From Aliidiomarina iranensis (lineage in GTDB: Bacteria > Pseudomonadota > Gammaproteobacteria > Enterobacterales > Alteromonadaceae), in contig NZ_PIPJ01000001.1 of assembly GCF_003987135.1 (NCBI RefSeq), positions 434,001 to 498,000 on the forward strand: a stretch of 64,000 nucleotides of DNA, given 5' to 3'. Both the position numbers and the translations under genes were made by a program. The notes beneath the pieces are model-generated. The model was not told the origin of the DNA, did no database searches, and saw nothing but the letters and a program-made list of their open reading frames with translations. Of the stretch, positions 1 through 9,699 are shown one piece after another. How positions within the stretch are numbered: position 1 is the first letter of the stretch; every line of letters starts with the position of its first letter.

Positions 1-107
1 ATGGTGCGGATTTAGCGACTGATACCATAAAAATAGGCAGTGCGCTTGGGTGGCTATGGCCACGCGGGCGTTTCGCCTTGTTGTAAAATGTATAATTTGG
101 AGAAACC
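1..107 (+). promoter_or_regulatory. Leader of the str operon
   Basis: Non-coding stretch before rpsL. It holds two short hairpins: GTGGC/GCCAC at 50-54 and 59-63, and GGCG/CGCC at 67-70 and 74-77, the second followed by TTGTTGT. Together they could be an attenuator or the end of the terminator of an upstream operon. The ribosome binding site GGAGAA (99-104) precedes the ATG at 108. The transcription start is not visible and may lie before the window. Confidence 0.4.
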
Positions 108-482
108 ATGGCAACAGTAAACCAATTAGTGCGGAAAGGCCGCAAGAAGCCGGTTGAAAAGAGTAGCGTACCGGCTCTGCAAGCTTGTCCACAAAAGCGT
201 GGTGTATGTACTCGCGTATATACTACTACCCCTAAAAAACCTAACTCAGCATTGCGTAAAGTATGTCGTGTGCGTTTAACCAACGGCTATGAAGTAACTT
301 CATACATCGGTGGTGAAGGCCATAACTTGCAAGAGCACAGTGTTATTTTGATTCGTGGCGGTCGTGTAAAAGACTTGCCAGGTGTGCGTTATCACACCGT
401 ACGCGGCGCACTTGACTGTGCAGGCGTAAACAATCGTAAACAAGGCCGTTCTAAATACGGCGTGAAGCGGCCTAAATCTTAA
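108..482 (+). CDS. rpsL: 30S ribosomal protein S12
   Basis: Decoding-centre protein of the small ribosomal subunit, 124 residues, the usual length. The family core is intact: [13 protein letters not shown] around residues 39-51 and [12 protein letters not shown] around 85-96. Lys43 and Lys88, the positions at which substitutions give streptomycin resistance in other bacteria, are both wild type, so this protein predicts sensitivity at this locus. Asp89, the residue methylthiolated by RimO in E. coli, is present. First gene of a str operon, with GGAGAA nine bases before the ATG. Co-transcribed with rpsG, 79 bases downstream. Confidence 0.99.
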   Translation: MATVNQLVRKGRKKPVEKSSVPALQACPQKRGVCTRVYTTTPKKPNSALRKVCRVRLTNGYEVTSYIGGEGHNLQEHSVILIRGGRVKDLPGVRYHTVRGALDCAGVNNRKQGRSKYGVKRPKS

Positions 483-561
483 CGGTTCTCCGTTGTAAGT
501 AAGGCCAAACTAAATAAATTTGTAAGTTTTGGGTAACCCCTGAAGATATCGGAGAATTCCT

Positions 562-1032
562 ATGCCTAGAAGACGCGTCGTCGGTCAACGTAAAATCCTG
601 CCGGATCCTAAGTTCGGATCAGAGTTGTTGGCAAAATTCATCAACGTTGTCATGGTTGATGGTAAAAAATCAGTCGCTGAAAAAATCGTTTACGGTGCAT
701 TAAGCATCGTTGCGGATAAAGCTGGTAAAGATCACATGTCAGTGTTTGAAGATGCACTTGATAATATTCGCCCTGCGGTAGAGGTTAAATCTCGTCGCGT
801 TGGTGGTTCTACTTACCAGGTACCAGTTGAAGTTCGCCCTGTTCGTCGTAACACCCTAGCAATGCGCTGGATGGTTGATGCGTCACGTGGTCGTGGTGAA
901 AAATCTATGGCTCAACGTCTAGCTGGTGAAATGCTAGATGCTTCTCAGAACAAAGGTTCTGCTGTGAAGAAGCGTGAAGACGTACACCGTATGGCTGAAG
1001 CGAACAAAGCATTCGCTCACTACCGCTGGTAA
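562..1032 (+). CDS. rpsG: 30S ribosomal protein S7
   Basis: Primary 16S rRNA-binding protein that nucleates the 30S head. It has 156 residues, the length of the shorter E. coli form, and starts [16 protein letters not shown] as expected. The ribosome binding site GGAG (551-554) precedes the ATG. It lies between rpsL and fusA as in the standard str operon. In E. coli S7 represses this operon by binding the rpsL-rpsG intergenic mRNA; the 79-base gap here could serve the same role, but I did not identify the specific fold. Confidence 0.99.
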   Translation: MPRRRVVGQRKILPDPKFGSELLAKFINVVMVDGKKSVAEKIVYGALSIVADKAGKDHMSVFEDALDNIRPAVEVKSRRVGGSTYQVPVEVRPVRRNTLAMRWMVDASRGRGEKSMAQRLAGEMLDASQNKGSAVKKREDVHRMAEANKAFAHYRW

Positions 1033-1069
1033 TTACACGCTCTCAACTCTAATTTAAGAGGAAGCAATT

Positions 1070-3205
1070 GTGGCAAGAAAAACATCGATCGAACGCTATC
1101 GTAATATCGGTATCGTTGCTCACGTAGACGCTGGTAAAACAACCACCACCGAACGTGTACTTTTTTACACCGGTTTGTCACACAAACTTGGTGAAGTGCA
1201 TGATGGCGCAGCAACGACAGACTGGATGGAACAGGAACAGGAGCGTGGTATTACCATTACTTCAGCTGCTGTAACAAGTTTCTGGGCCGGTATGGATAAG
1301 CAGTTCCCTGAGCACCGTATCAACATCATCGATACTCCAGGACACGTTGACTTCACCGTTGAAGTAGAACGTTCATTGCGCGTACTAGATGGTGCTGTTG
1401 TGGTACTGTGTGCCTCTTCAGGTGTGCAACCACAAACAGAAACTGTATGGCGCCAAGCTAACAAATATGAAGTTCCACGCATGATATTTGTTAACAAAAT
1501 GGACCGTATGGGTGCTGATTTCATTAATGTTGTGAAACAAGTGAAAACTCGCTTGGCAGCGGTAGCCGTTCCATTACAACTTCCTATCGGCGCTGAAGAA
1601 GATTTCAAAGGCGTTGTGGATTTAGTAAAAATGAAGGCAATTCACTGGAATGAAGCCGACCAAGGTTTGAGCTTCACTTACGGTGAGATTCCAGAAGATT
1701 TAGTTGATGAAGCAGAAGAGTTGCACAACGAACTTGTTGAAGCAGCTGCTGAAGCCAATGATGAACTGATGAACAAATACTTGGAAGAAGGTGAGTTAAC
1801 CGAAGAAGAAGTTAAATTCGGTCTTCGTACTCGTACTCTTGCCAACGAAATTGTGCCAGTATTCTGTGGTTCTGCGTTCAAAAACAAAGGCGTTCAGGCA
1901 GTGCTTGATGCGGTAATTGAATATCTTCCTTCGCCAACTGAAGTAAAAGATATCAACGGCATCTTGGAAGATGAAACTGAAGTTAGATGTAAATCAGACG
2001 ACGATGAGCCGTTTGCAGCATTAGCATTCAAAATCGCAACTGACCCGTTCGTAGGAACACTAACGTTCTTCCGCGTTTATTCTGGTGTTGTTAATACAGG
2101 TGATTCTGTATACAACTCTGTAAAAATGAAGAAAGAGCGTTTCGGCCGTATCGTGCAAATGCATGCTAACGACCGCCAGGAATTGAAAGAAGTTCGCGCC
2201 GGTGATATCGCAGCAGCGATCGGATTGAAAGACGTAACCACGGGTGACACTTTGTGTTCACACGATCGGATCGTAATTCTAGAGCGGATGGAATTCCCTG
2301 AGCCAGTAATCTCTGTAGCGGTTGAGCCAAAAACAAAGGCCGACCAAGAGAAGATGGGTATTGCACTAGGTAAACTAGCAGCAGAAGATCCATCTTTCCG
2401 TGTTAAAACTGACGAAGAATCAGGCCAAACGATTATTTCAGGTATGGGTGAACTACACTTGGATATCATCGTTGACCGGATGAAGCGTGAGTTTAAAGTT
2501 GAGTGTAACGTTGGTAAACCTCAGGTTGCTTATCGTGAAACTATCCGTCAGAAAGTTGAAGTCGAAGGTAAATTCGTACGTCAATCTGGTGGTCGCGGTC
2601 AGTACGGTCATGTTTGGTTGCGTATGGAACCACTAAGTCTTGACCAAGGTGATACTGAAGAAGGTGATGAAGCTGCAACCTACGAATTCGTTAACGAAAT
2701 CGTTGGTGGTGTTGTTCCTAAGGAATACATCCCAGCAGTAGACAAGGGCTGTCAAGAGCAGATGCAGAACGGTGTTCTCGCTGGCTTCCCAGTACTTGGC
2801 GTAAAAGTTACTTTATACGATGGTTCATTCCATGACGTTGACTCTAACGAAATGGCGTTTAAAATCGCTGGTAGCATGGGCTTTAAGAAAGGTGCCCTGC
2901 AAGCGAAGCCTGCCCTGCTAGAACCAATCATGCAGGTTGAAGTTGTAACACCAGAAGACTTCATGGGTGACGTAGTTGGTGATTTGAACCGTCGTCGCGG
3001 TATGATCGAAGGTATGGACGATGCTCCAGGTGCTTTGAAGCAGGTTCGTGCGTTAGTGCCACTAGCTGAAATGTTCGGCTACGCAACTGACCTGCGTTCA
3101 CAAACTCAGGGTCGCGCATCATATGCGATGGAATTCTTGAAGTATCAAGAAGCTCCGAACAACGTTGCAGAAGCAGTAATCGCTGCGCGCAACACTAAAG
3201 ATTAA
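1070..3205 (+). CDS. fusA: Translation elongation factor G
   Basis: Translocation GTPase of 711 residues. The GTP-binding motifs are all present: [11 protein letters not shown] near residue 17 (P-loop), DTPGHVDFT near 88 (switch II) and NKMD near 142. The usual domains II to V follow. The start is GTG at 1070, preceded by AAGAGGAAG; the sequence [23 protein letters not shown] matches the family N-terminus. Third gene of the str operon, 37 bases after rpsG. Slightly longer than the 704 residues of E. coli EF-G, with an acidic loop near residues 295-310 ([14 protein letters not shown]) that probably accounts for part of this. Confidence 0.99.
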   Translation: MARKTSIERYRNIGIVAHVDAGKTTTTERVLFYTGLSHKLGEVHDGAATTDWMEQEQERGITITSAAVTSFWAGMDKQFPEHRINIIDTPGHVDFTVEVERSLRVLDGAVVVLCASSGVQPQTETVWRQANKYEVPRMIFVNKMDRMGADFINVVKQVKTRLAAVAVPLQLPIGAEEDFKGVVDLVKMKAIHWNEADQGLSFTYGEIPEDLVDEAEELHNELVEAAAEANDELMNKYLEEGELTEEEVKFGLRTRTLANEIVPVFCGSAFKNKGVQAVLDAVIEYLPSPTEVKDINGILEDETEVRCKSDDDEPFAALAFKIATDPFVGTLTFFRVYSGVVNTGDSVYNSVKMKKERFGRIVQMHANDRQELKEVRAGDIAAAIGLKDVTTGDTLCSHDRIVILERMEFPEPVISVAVEPKTKADQEKMGIALGKLAAEDPSFRVKTDEESGQTIISGMGELHLDIIVDRMKREFKVECNVGKPQVAYRETIRQKVEVEGKFVRQSGGRGQYGHVWLRMEPLSLDQGDTEEGDEAATYEFVNEIVGGVVPKEYIPAVDKGCQEQMQNGVLAGFPVLGVKVTLYDGSFHDVDSNEMAFKIAGSMGFKKGALQAKPALLEPIMQVEVVTPEDFMGDVVGDLNRRRGMIEGMDDAPGALKQVRALVPLAEMFGYATDLRSQTQGRASYAMEFLKYQEAPNNVAEAVIAARNTKD

Positions 3206-3218
3206 TAGTTGAGTTCTT

Positions 3219-3242
3219 GTCCCGGCTCATGCGAGTCGGGCT
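3219..3242 (+). promoter_or_regulatory. Hairpin between fusA and tuf
   Basis: CCCGGCTC (3221-3228), loop ATGC, GAGTCGGG (3233-3240): an eight-pair stem with one G-U pair. It is followed by CTTCTAACTTTT rather than a clean U-tract. It could be a weak attenuator, an RNA-processing site or a 3' end that lets tuf be expressed separately. Confidence 0.4.
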
Positions 3243-3268
3243 TCTAACTTTTATTAAGGAATATAGCA

Positions 3269-4453
3269 ATGGCTAAAGCAAAGTTTGAACGTTCTAAGCC
3301 GCACGTAAACGTAGGCACTATCGGTCACGTTGACCACGGTAAAACTACTCTTACGGCAGCGATTACATCAGTATTAGCGAAGCACTACGGTGGTTCTGCT
3401 CGTGATTTCGCACAGATTGATAACGCGCCAGAAGAAAAAGCGCGTGGTATCACCATCTCTACTTCACACGTAGAATACGATACGCCAACTCGTCACTACG
3501 CACACGTAGATTGCCCAGGTCACGCGGATTATGTGAAAAACATGATCACTGGTGCTGCGCAAATGGACGGCGCTATCTTAGTAGTCGCTTCTACTGATGG
3601 CCCAATGCCACAAACACGTGAGCACATCTTGTTGTCACGTCAGGTAGGCGTACCGTTCATCGTAGTATTCATGAACAAGTGCGACATGGTAGACGACGAA
3701 GAGTTGTTGGAATTGGTAGAGATGGAAGTTCGTGAACTTCTTTCAGAGTACGATTTCCCAGGCGACGATTTACCAGTAATTCAAGGTTCAGCGCTAAAAG
3801 CGTTGGAAGGCGAAGAGCAGTGGGAACAGAAGATTCTAGAGCTAGCAGAAGCGTTAGATAACTACATCCCAGAGCCAGAGCGTGATATCGATAAGCCATT
3901 CTTGATGCCAATCGAAGACGTATTCTCAATCTCAGGCCGTGGTACAGTAGTAACCGGTCGTGTAGAGCGCGGTATTGTAAACACTGGTGATGAAGTAGCT
4001 ATCGTTGGTTTGAAAGACACCACGAAAACTACAGTAACAGGTGTAGAAATGTTCCGTAAGTTGCTTGACGAAGGTCGTGCAGGTGAGAACATTGGTGCGT
4101 TGTTACGTGGTACTAAGCGTGAAGATATTCAACGTGGCCAAGTATTAGCGAAGCCAGGTTCAATCACGCCACACACTAAGTTTGAAGCTGAAGTGTACGT
4201 GTTGAGCAAAGAAGAAGGTGGCCGTCATACGCCATTCTTTAAAGGCTATCGTCCACAGTTCTACTTCCGTACAACAGACGTAACGGGTGCTGTAGAGCTA
4301 CCAGAAGGCGTAGAAATGGTAATGCCTGGTGACAACATCAAATTCGTAGTTGAATTGATTGCACCAATCGCGATGGACGACGGCTTACGCTTCGCTATCC
4401 GTGAAGGCGGCCGTACCGTAGGCGCTGGTGTAGTATCGAAGATTCTTGACTAA
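3269..4453 (+). CDS. tuf: Translation elongation factor Tu
   Basis: GTPase that delivers aminoacyl-tRNA to the ribosome; 394 residues, the standard length. Motifs GHVDHGKTT near residue 18, DCPGHADY near 81, NKCDMVD near 136 and GSALKAL near 174 are intact. The C-terminal domains II and III end in the expected [10 protein letters not shown]. Last gene of the str operon, 63 bases after fusA, with AAGGA before the ATG. Many related bacteria carry a second copy elsewhere, which this window cannot show. Confidence 0.99.
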   Translation: MAKAKFERSKPHVNVGTIGHVDHGKTTLTAAITSVLAKHYGGSARDFAQIDNAPEEKARGITISTSHVEYDTPTRHYAHVDCPGHADYVKNMITGAAQMDGAILVVASTDGPMPQTREHILLSRQVGVPFIVVFMNKCDMVDDEELLELVEMEVRELLSEYDFPGDDLPVIQGSALKALEGEEQWEQKILELAEALDNYIPEPERDIDKPFLMPIEDVFSISGRGTVVTGRVERGIVNTGDEVAIVGLKDTTKTTVTGVEMFRKLLDEGRAGENIGALLRGTKREDIQRGQVLAKPGSITPHTKFEAEVYVLSKEEGGRHTPFFKGYRPQFYFRTTDVTGAVELPEGVEMVMPGDNIKFVVELIAPIAMDDGLRFAIREGGRTVGAGVVSKILD

Positions 4454-4484
4454 TTCTAACTGAATTAAGTTAACATCTTGCTAG

Positions 4485-4508
4485 AAGGCGCCTACGGGCG
4501 CCTTTTTT
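4485..4508 (+). terminator. Intrinsic terminator of the str operon
   Basis: AAGGCGCC (4485-4492), four-base loop, GGCGCCTT (4497-4504), then TTTTTT. A perfect eight-pair, GC-rich stem with U-tract just after tuf. Confidence 0.93.
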
Positions 4509-4596
4509 ATTGGGCGAATGCAAAGCCAAGCTATCATTTCTTTCTCCTTCATGTTAAAAATAATCCTCCGCATAACACCATAACTATAAGTCTAAT

Positions 4597-5334
4597 ATGC
4601 GCTTCAAGGCCTTAAAAAATCGAAAAATTCATCGTTGGTTAACCTTACTTTTCGGTATTCAATTAATCATTTGGAGCATCACCGGTGCCGCAATGGTTAT
4701 CATGCAGCTGCCTTATATTCACGGCGATCACTTGGTTAAGCAGGCAGATCAGCCTATTTCAAATTTTCAGCTGCTGGATAAAATTCCCGAGCTAAGCTTC
4801 TCGTTCCCGAATATCACTGAAGTGCGATTGGTAAACCGTTATCTTTCAGGGGTCTTTCAGCATGCCTTTGTAGTAAGTGATAACGCTGGCAGCTATTTGT
4901 TGAATGCAGAAACACTGTCGGTTATCTCGCCGGAAGAGGAAGATATTCGCGCGCTTGCGGTACGATTTTACAATGCCCCGAGCTCAAATCCCGGGGCGGA
5001 TATTGCAGAAGTTTCACTACTCAGTGAAGAAGCGCCTAGGGAACTGAGCATTCAGCATTTGCCGGCTTGGCGGGTAGAATTTGCCGACAATCGCGGCACA
5101 ACTCTCTACCTTGGCCGCGATACCGGCGATTTACTAACAAAACGACACAATTCTTGGCGAGTTTTCGATTTTATGTGGATGCTGCATATTATGGATTACG
5201 ATGAACGCTCAGATATCACCAAATGGTGGTTGCAGTTCTTCTCAATCATGACACTACTCATTGCGATTTCCGGAATCACTTTGCTCGTGCAGAAGCTTCT
5301 CGTTAGGCCTTGGAGGCGATTATGGGGCGATTGA
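4597..5334 (+). CDS. PepSY-family membrane protein (first of a pair)
   Basis: Protein of 245 residues with a membrane segment near 13-38 (LTLLFGIQLIIWSITGAAMVI) and another near 207-230. Between them is a periplasmic-type region with PepSY-like strands. The end of that region has the W-x-F-x-W-M-x-x-L-H-I-M-D-Y pattern typical of PepSY-associated TM proteins. Its paralogue follows at once, with overlapping ends. PepSY membrane proteins are often linked to iron uptake or membrane-bound reductases, but the role here is unknown. Preceded by the str operon terminator, so it probably starts a new transcript. Confidence 0.8.
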   Translation: MRFKALKNRKIHRWLTLLFGIQLIIWSITGAAMVIMQLPYIHGDHLVKQADQPISNFQLLDKIPELSFSFPNITEVRLVNRYLSGVFQHAFVVSDNAGSYLLNAETLSVISPEEEDIRALAVRFYNAPSSNPGADIAEVSLLSEEAPRELSIQHLPAWRVEFADNRGTTLYLGRDTGDLLTKRHNSWRVFDFMWMLHIMDYDERSDITKWWLQFFSIMTLLIAISGITLLVQKLLVRPWRRLWGD

Positions 5335-6251
5335 ATCCGTTTTCGCGCGCCTCTGGGTTAACCGAATCAACGCAACGAACCTGGTTGCAAAGAAGCTTCG
5401 CTATGTCGGTGATTAGCAGTTTGCACCGAAGAGCCGGGCTCATTTTGTTCGTTCAAATTATTATTTGGACTATTAGCGGTTTTTATTTCAGTTGGCAGGG
5501 TCGTGAGGCCCTTACCGCGAACCAGTATTATCATACATTACCGGCAGCACCTTTGGCGGGCATGAGTAACTATGCTACACCTGATATTCACCTCGCGCGT
5601 TTAGGTGATGTTCGGTCGGTTTCTATTACCTTGATTGATGGCATACCCAGATTGGAAGCCGAGTATGTGCCGGCGCTTGAGCGAGGGCATGAAACCCACC
5701 CGCAAACTCGCAATATTTATGGCAACGCGGTTGCATGGTTTGATGGCGAAACCGGACACCGCTGGCACACATCTGCCATTACGGCTCAGCGGTTAGCGGT
5801 TGATTCCTATACCGGCTCTGGCATGTTCAACGGCATTAAAGATATTCCCCGCAGTGATGCATTTCCAAGTTGGGCTGGCCCCGGCTTTGAAGTGCACTTT
5901 GCCGATAAGTTAAATACCAAAGTATTTATCGACCAAGCAAGTGGAATAGTACTCGGACACAGAAACGATCCGTGGGAAATAGCCGATTGGATGTATCGCC
6001 TGCATTTCATGGATTATAGTGGCCACAGAAATTTTAATAACCTATTGATTATAACTACCGGCTTAGTGAGTGTTTGGTTCGTTCTAACGGGGATCATGAT
6101 GTTGCTGCGAGTTTGGTGGCAAGGCGCATTTGTTGCACGCGCCAGTTTACCGTACAATAACGCGCTACGCTCAAAGCAGATTCCTAGAGAAGCAAGCGCA
6201 TCTGAGCCAGAAACTGATAATCAACCAGCGAAAGCAGAACCGAAGAGTTAA
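5322..6251 (+). CDS. PepSY-family membrane protein (second of a pair)
   Basis: Protein of 309 residues, related to its upstream neighbour: membrane segment near residues 33-55, PepSY-like periplasmic region, then the matching W-M-Y-R-L-H-F-M-D-Y motif and a second membrane segment near 235-265. I chose ATG 5322 rather than an in-frame TTG at 5310, because GGAGGCG at 5312-5318 is well placed for it. It overlaps the upstream stop by 13 bases, so the two are translationally coupled and may form a heteromer (inference). The C-terminal tail of about 40 residues is polar and probably disordered. Confidence 0.8.
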   Translation: MGRLNPFSRASGLTESTQRTWLQRSFAMSVISSLHRRAGLILFVQIIIWTISGFYFSWQGREALTANQYYHTLPAAPLAGMSNYATPDIHLARLGDVRSVSITLIDGIPRLEAEYVPALERGHETHPQTRNIYGNAVAWFDGETGHRWHTSAITAQRLAVDSYTGSGMFNGIKDIPRSDAFPSWAGPGFEVHFADKLNTKVFIDQASGIVLGHRNDPWEIADWMYRLHFMDYSGHRNFNNLLIITTGLVSVWFVLTGIMMLLRVWWQGAFVARASLPYNNALRSKQIPREASASEPETDNQPAKAEPKS

Positions 6252-6262
6252 AGGAGAACGGC

Positions 6263-7870
6263 ATGTCCGCTGCAAATAACAAGCAGAATAAGCAGAATAG
6301 CCCAAATAGTATTGAGCAGCGTGGTTGGTTTACTCGTTTTCTAGATACCGTTGAATGGCTCGGTAACTTACTTCCTCACCCCATCACATTGTTTGCGCTC
6401 TTTGCCATATTTATCGTTCTTGCCAGTGGTATTGCGGCATTTTTCGGCGTGAGCGCCGCGGATCCGCGCCCCGGGAATGAAGGCGTTATGATCACGGTTA
6501 ACAGCCTTATGAGCGGCGAAGGTGTTCGCTGGATTGTATCTAACCTGGTTACGAATTTTACTAACTTTCCGCCATTAGGTGTTGTTCTCGTGGCTATCTT
6601 GGGTGTTGGTGTTGCCGAACGTTCCGGTATGCTTTCAGCGATGATGCGCGGCATGGTGATGGGCGCCTCGCCCCGCATGGTAACCATTGTAGTGGTGTTT
6701 GCGGGCGTTATTTCCAATACTGCCTCGGAGTTAGGTTACGTTGTGTTGGTGCCATTAGCGGCAATGATCTTCCATTCATTGGGGCGCCATCCGTTAGCAG
6801 GTTTAGCCGCCGCGTTCGCCGGTGTATCTGCAGGTTACAGTGCCAACCTTTTCATAGGCACGGTTGATCCACTACTAGCCGGCTTTACCACCGAAGCGGC
6901 GCAACTTATCGACCCAGATTATATCGTGGGTCCAGAAATGAACTACTACTTCATGGCTGTGAGCACCTTCTTGATTGCCGCGATGGGCGCTTTTGTAACT
7001 GAAAAAATCGTTGAGCCTAAGCTCGGGAAATATAACCCAAGCGAGCGCGACGAAGAGTATGAAGACGACGGCTCAGTTAAAATGGAGAAACTGAACAGTA
7101 GCGAGAAGCGCGGCCTTGCATTTGCTGGGTTAACCTTCCTTGGGTTAATTGTTTTGCTCGCTATTACTATTGTGCCCGAATGGGGTATTTTGCGAAATCA
7201 AGAAACCGGCGGCATTGCCCGCTCACCGTTCTTGAATGGCATCGTAGTATTTATTTTCGTTACTTTCGCCATACCGGGCTTCGTTTATGGTTATGTAACG
7301 AAGAGCATGCGGAACGACCGTGATGTGATTGATGCCATGTCGAAAACCATGAGCAGCATGGGCTTATATATTGTGTTGGTATTTTTTGCCGCACAATTCG
7401 TGGCTTTCTTTGGTTGGACAAACTTCGGCACAATTTTAGCAATTAACGGTGCAGCTTTCTTAGAAACCATCAATTTAACCGGGCCTCTTGTATTCGTATT
7501 CTTTATTTTGATGTGTGCATTCGTGAACCTCATGCTCGGGTCTGCCTCGGCCCAATGGGCCATAACAGCGCCTATTTTTGTGCCTATGCTGATGTTAATC
7601 GGTTTCGCACCTGAACTTGTTCAGGCTGCATACCGCATCGGCGATTCGGTAACTAACATTATCACGCCAATGATGAGCTATTTTGGCTTGATATTAGCGG
7701 TGGCCGCGCGGTATAAAAAGGATATTGGTATCGGCACACTCATTTCAATCATGCTGCCATACTCCATGATTTTCTTAGTAGGCTGGGTGATTTTATTCTA
7801 TATCTGGGTGTTTTTGTTCGGCCTACCCGTAGGCCCTGGAGCCGCCACTTATTATTCATTAGGTGGTTAA
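6263..7870 (+). CDS. AbgT-family transporter
   Basis: Inner-membrane protein of 535 residues with many hydrophobic helices, starting LDTVEWLGNLLPHPITLFALFAIF as in AbgT-family proteins. Known members import p-aminobenzoyl-glutamate (E. coli AbgT) or export sulfonamides and p-aminobenzoate (YdaH, MtrF). Conserved features include the SNTASELGYVVLVPLAA hairpin near residue 151 and SASAQWAITAPIFVPM near 426. It follows the PepSY pair by 11 bases with AAAGGAGAA as ribosome binding site, so it is probably in the same operon. No abgAB hydrolase genes are nearby, so substrate and direction cannot be set from context. Confidence 0.88.
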   Translation: MSAANNKQNKQNSPNSIEQRGWFTRFLDTVEWLGNLLPHPITLFALFAIFIVLASGIAAFFGVSAADPRPGNEGVMITVNSLMSGEGVRWIVSNLVTNFTNFPPLGVVLVAILGVGVAERSGMLSAMMRGMVMGASPRMVTIVVVFAGVISNTASELGYVVLVPLAAMIFHSLGRHPLAGLAAAFAGVSAGYSANLFIGTVDPLLAGFTTEAAQLIDPDYIVGPEMNYYFMAVSTFLIAAMGAFVTEKIVEPKLGKYNPSERDEEYEDDGSVKMEKLNSSEKRGLAFAGLTFLGLIVLLAITIVPEWGILRNQETGGIARSPFLNGIVVFIFVTFAIPGFVYGYVTKSMRNDRDVIDAMSKTMSSMGLYIVLVFFAAQFVAFFGWTNFGTILAINGAAFLETINLTGPLVFVFFILMCAFVNLMLGSASAQWAITAPIFVPMLMLIGFAPELVQAAYRIGDSVTNIITPMMSYFGLILAVAARYKKDIGIGTLISIMLPYSMIFLVGWVILFYIWVFLFGLPVGPGAATYYSLGG

Positions 7871-7895
7871 ACCGGAGTAGCAGAAATTAGAACGC

Positions 7896-7940
7896 GTTGT
7901 GAAAGTGGTGCTTGAGGCCTTCAGGTAACACTTTCGCAGC
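7896..7940 (+). promoter_or_regulatory. Long hairpin between transporter and solute-binding protein genes
   Basis: GTTGTGAAAGTG (7896-7907) pairs with CACTTTCGCAGC (7929-7940): 12 pairs including two G-U pairs, with a smaller CTTGA/TCAGG hairpin in the loop. No U-tract follows, so it is more likely an mRNA stability or processing element than a terminator. Confidence 0.45.
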
Positions 7941-7958
7941 CCATTTAGGAAAGCAAAG

Positions 7959-8798
7959 ATGCAAATGAAGCGATGCGTGTGGATTTTCAGTTTTGCCTTC
8001 GTACTTGCCGCGAGTTATGCCCTCGCTGAGCAAGAACTAGACTTTGAACAAAGCCCAGCAAAACCGCAGCCGGTTTTCGTTGCGGCCTATGAGTTCCCTC
8101 CTTATTACTCATCACGTATGCCGAAACACTTCCTCGGCGAGCTAATTGCGGTTCTCAACCAGCGCCAAGAGGAATACCAATTTATTATTCGAGAGGTTCG
8201 GCCCCAAGAGCGTTATGAAGCGATTAGTGCTGAAGGCTGCTGCGATGTAATTTTCTTTGAATCAGAAGTTTGGGGTTGGCAGCAAGACATGAATTATGTT
8301 GCTTCAGTACCCATAATGCACGGCTCAGATCGGTTGTACTCAACACAGAACGCGTACTGGCAACCGAAAGCCTTGGATAGAGTAGGTGGGGTGGTTGGCT
8401 ATCACTATAGCTTCACGCAATACCAAATCGATATCGATACGTCAGAACGTGATTTCATGATGTATCGTGCTGATTCACAGCAAACTCTGCTCACTATGCT
8501 GCGTAATAAAAGATTACAATTCGCTGTGTTTACCGATGAATACATGAACTGGTTGCAGGTGGAGCAGCCGGAGTTACTCAATAATATTTATGCGGCGCCG
8601 GAACCCGATGGCACCTACACCACACAAATAATCTTTAGTGAAAGCAGCGCTATTTCGCCGCAAGCCTTGATGACATTATTGCAAGAACTGCTCGCCGAAC
8701 CAGAACTGCAAGAATGGTTAGAGCGATATGCACTGATACTCGCAACCGATAATCTTAATGATAGACCGATAGCCCCAAGCGCAACGCAAATTGAGTAA
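7959..8798 (+). CDS. Periplasmic solute-binding protein, family 3-like
   Basis: Protein of 279 residues with a signal peptide (about 1-24, cleavage after ALA). The mature part resembles the SBP_bac_3 fold: FVAAYEFPPYYS strand, E-R-Y-E-A-I segment, and a second lobe entered through VGGVVGYHYS. No cognate permease or ATPase is nearby, so it may be a stand-alone binding or sensory protein. The residues expected to hold an amino acid ligand are not obvious. It follows the AbgT gene by 88 bases. Its 3' end overlaps the convergent glutaminase gene by 44 bases. Confidence 0.75.
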   Translation: MQMKRCVWIFSFAFVLAASYALAEQELDFEQSPAKPQPVFVAAYEFPPYYSSRMPKHFLGELIAVLNQRQEEYQFIIREVRPQERYEAISAEGCCDVIFFESEVWGWQQDMNYVASVPIMHGSDRLYSTQNAYWQPKALDRVGGVVGYHYSFTQYQIDIDTSERDFMMYRADSQQTLLTMLRNKRLQFAVFTDEYMNWLQVEQPELLNNIYAAPEPDGTYTTQIIFSESSAISPQALMTLLQELLAEPELQEWLERYALILATDNLNDRPIAPSATQIE

Positions 8799-9699
8799 TC
8801 ATTTCAACGGCACGTGCCGGGTTGCCGTAACGATTTAGCGGTGGGCTCCAAGCACAAATTACGCCGTAATCGGGCACCACAGCAACAATTCCCCCGCCCA
8901 CACCACTTTTTGCAGGTAAGCCAACGGTGAAGGCAAATTCCCCTGATTGATCATACATCCCACTCGTTGAGAGCAATGCATTAATGCGGTGTGCCGAACG
9001 CGCATCACAAATTCGTTGCTCGGTGCCAGGCTGTATCCCTTTATTGGCTAGGAAACCAAGGCTGCGCGCCAGATCAACACAATTCATGGCTATGGAACAT
9101 TGGAAAAAGTAATGGTCGAGTACTTCAGGCACGCCCGATTCAATATTGCCGAAGCTCTTCATCAAGTAAGCTAAAGCCGCGTTGCGGTTACCATGTTCTT
9201 TTTCCGATTCCCAAACATCGTGATCCGCATGAATACTTTCGTTGTTGGCAAGTTGCCGAACATACTGAACAAATGCTGTTTTACTCGAGGAGTAACGGCT
9301 CGTTAGCACATCAGCAACCACCAAAGCGCCGGCATTGATAAAGGGGTTTCGGGGAATACCATGTTCCCATTCCAGCTGCACAATCGAGTTAAATGCTTGC
9401 CCTGAAGGCTCCATACGAACTCGCTCCCACAGTGCATCATCCATTCGGTTCATGGCCATGGCCAAACCAAAAATTTTGGAAATACTCTGAATTGAGAACG
9501 CTTCGTTTGCATCACCCGCGGTATGCACAGTGCCATCGAGCTCTACCACAGCAATCCCCACAGCATCCGCGTTTACATGGGCAAGAGCTGGAATATAATC
9601 AGCAACTTGCCCACCAGGTGGTGCCTTGCGTGCTTCGGCCACCAGCTCTTCAAGTAAACTCGTGCAATTTTTCGGTTGCTGCGGAGTGCCTTCCATCAT
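8755..9699 (-). CDS. glsA: Glutaminase
   Basis: Hydrolyses L-glutamine to glutamate and ammonia. It has 314 residues, close to the 308-310 of the E. coli enzymes. The serine beta-lactamase-like active site is visible as S-I-S-K at residues 72-75 in FSIQSISKIFGL. NPFINAGA near residue 118 and the tyrosine in YFFQCSIAMNC are also family signatures. It starts directly after the uvrA stop; GGAG sits inside the uvrA 3' end and two ATGs are adjacent (9699 or 9696), so it is probably translationally coupled to uvrA. The pairing of a repair gene with glutaminase has no evident functional logic. Confidence 0.95.
   Translation of the reverse strand: MMEGTPQQPKNCTSLLEELVAEARKAPPGGQVADYIPALAHVNADAVGIAVVELDGTVHTAGDANEAFSIQSISKIFGLAMAMNRMDDALWERVRMEPSGQAFNSIVQLEWEHGIPRNPFINAGALVVADVLTSRYSSSKTAFVQYVRQLANNESIHADHDVWESEKEHGNRNAALAYLMKSFGNIESGVPEVLDHYFFQCSIAMNCVDLARSLGFLANKGIQPGTEQRICDARSAHRINALLSTSGMYDQSGEFAFTVGLPAKSGVGGGIVAVVPDYGVICAWSPPLNRYGNPARAVEMITQFALRLGLSVYH

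Noticed and set aside
91-96. TATAAT just before rpsL
   Set aside because: It overlaps the region of the ribosome binding site; a start from it would leave no leader for translation, so it is probably chance.
1165-1608. 147-codon reading frame opposite fusA
   Set aside because: It mirrors a highly expressed gene with strong codon bias and has no family resemblance or ribosome binding site.
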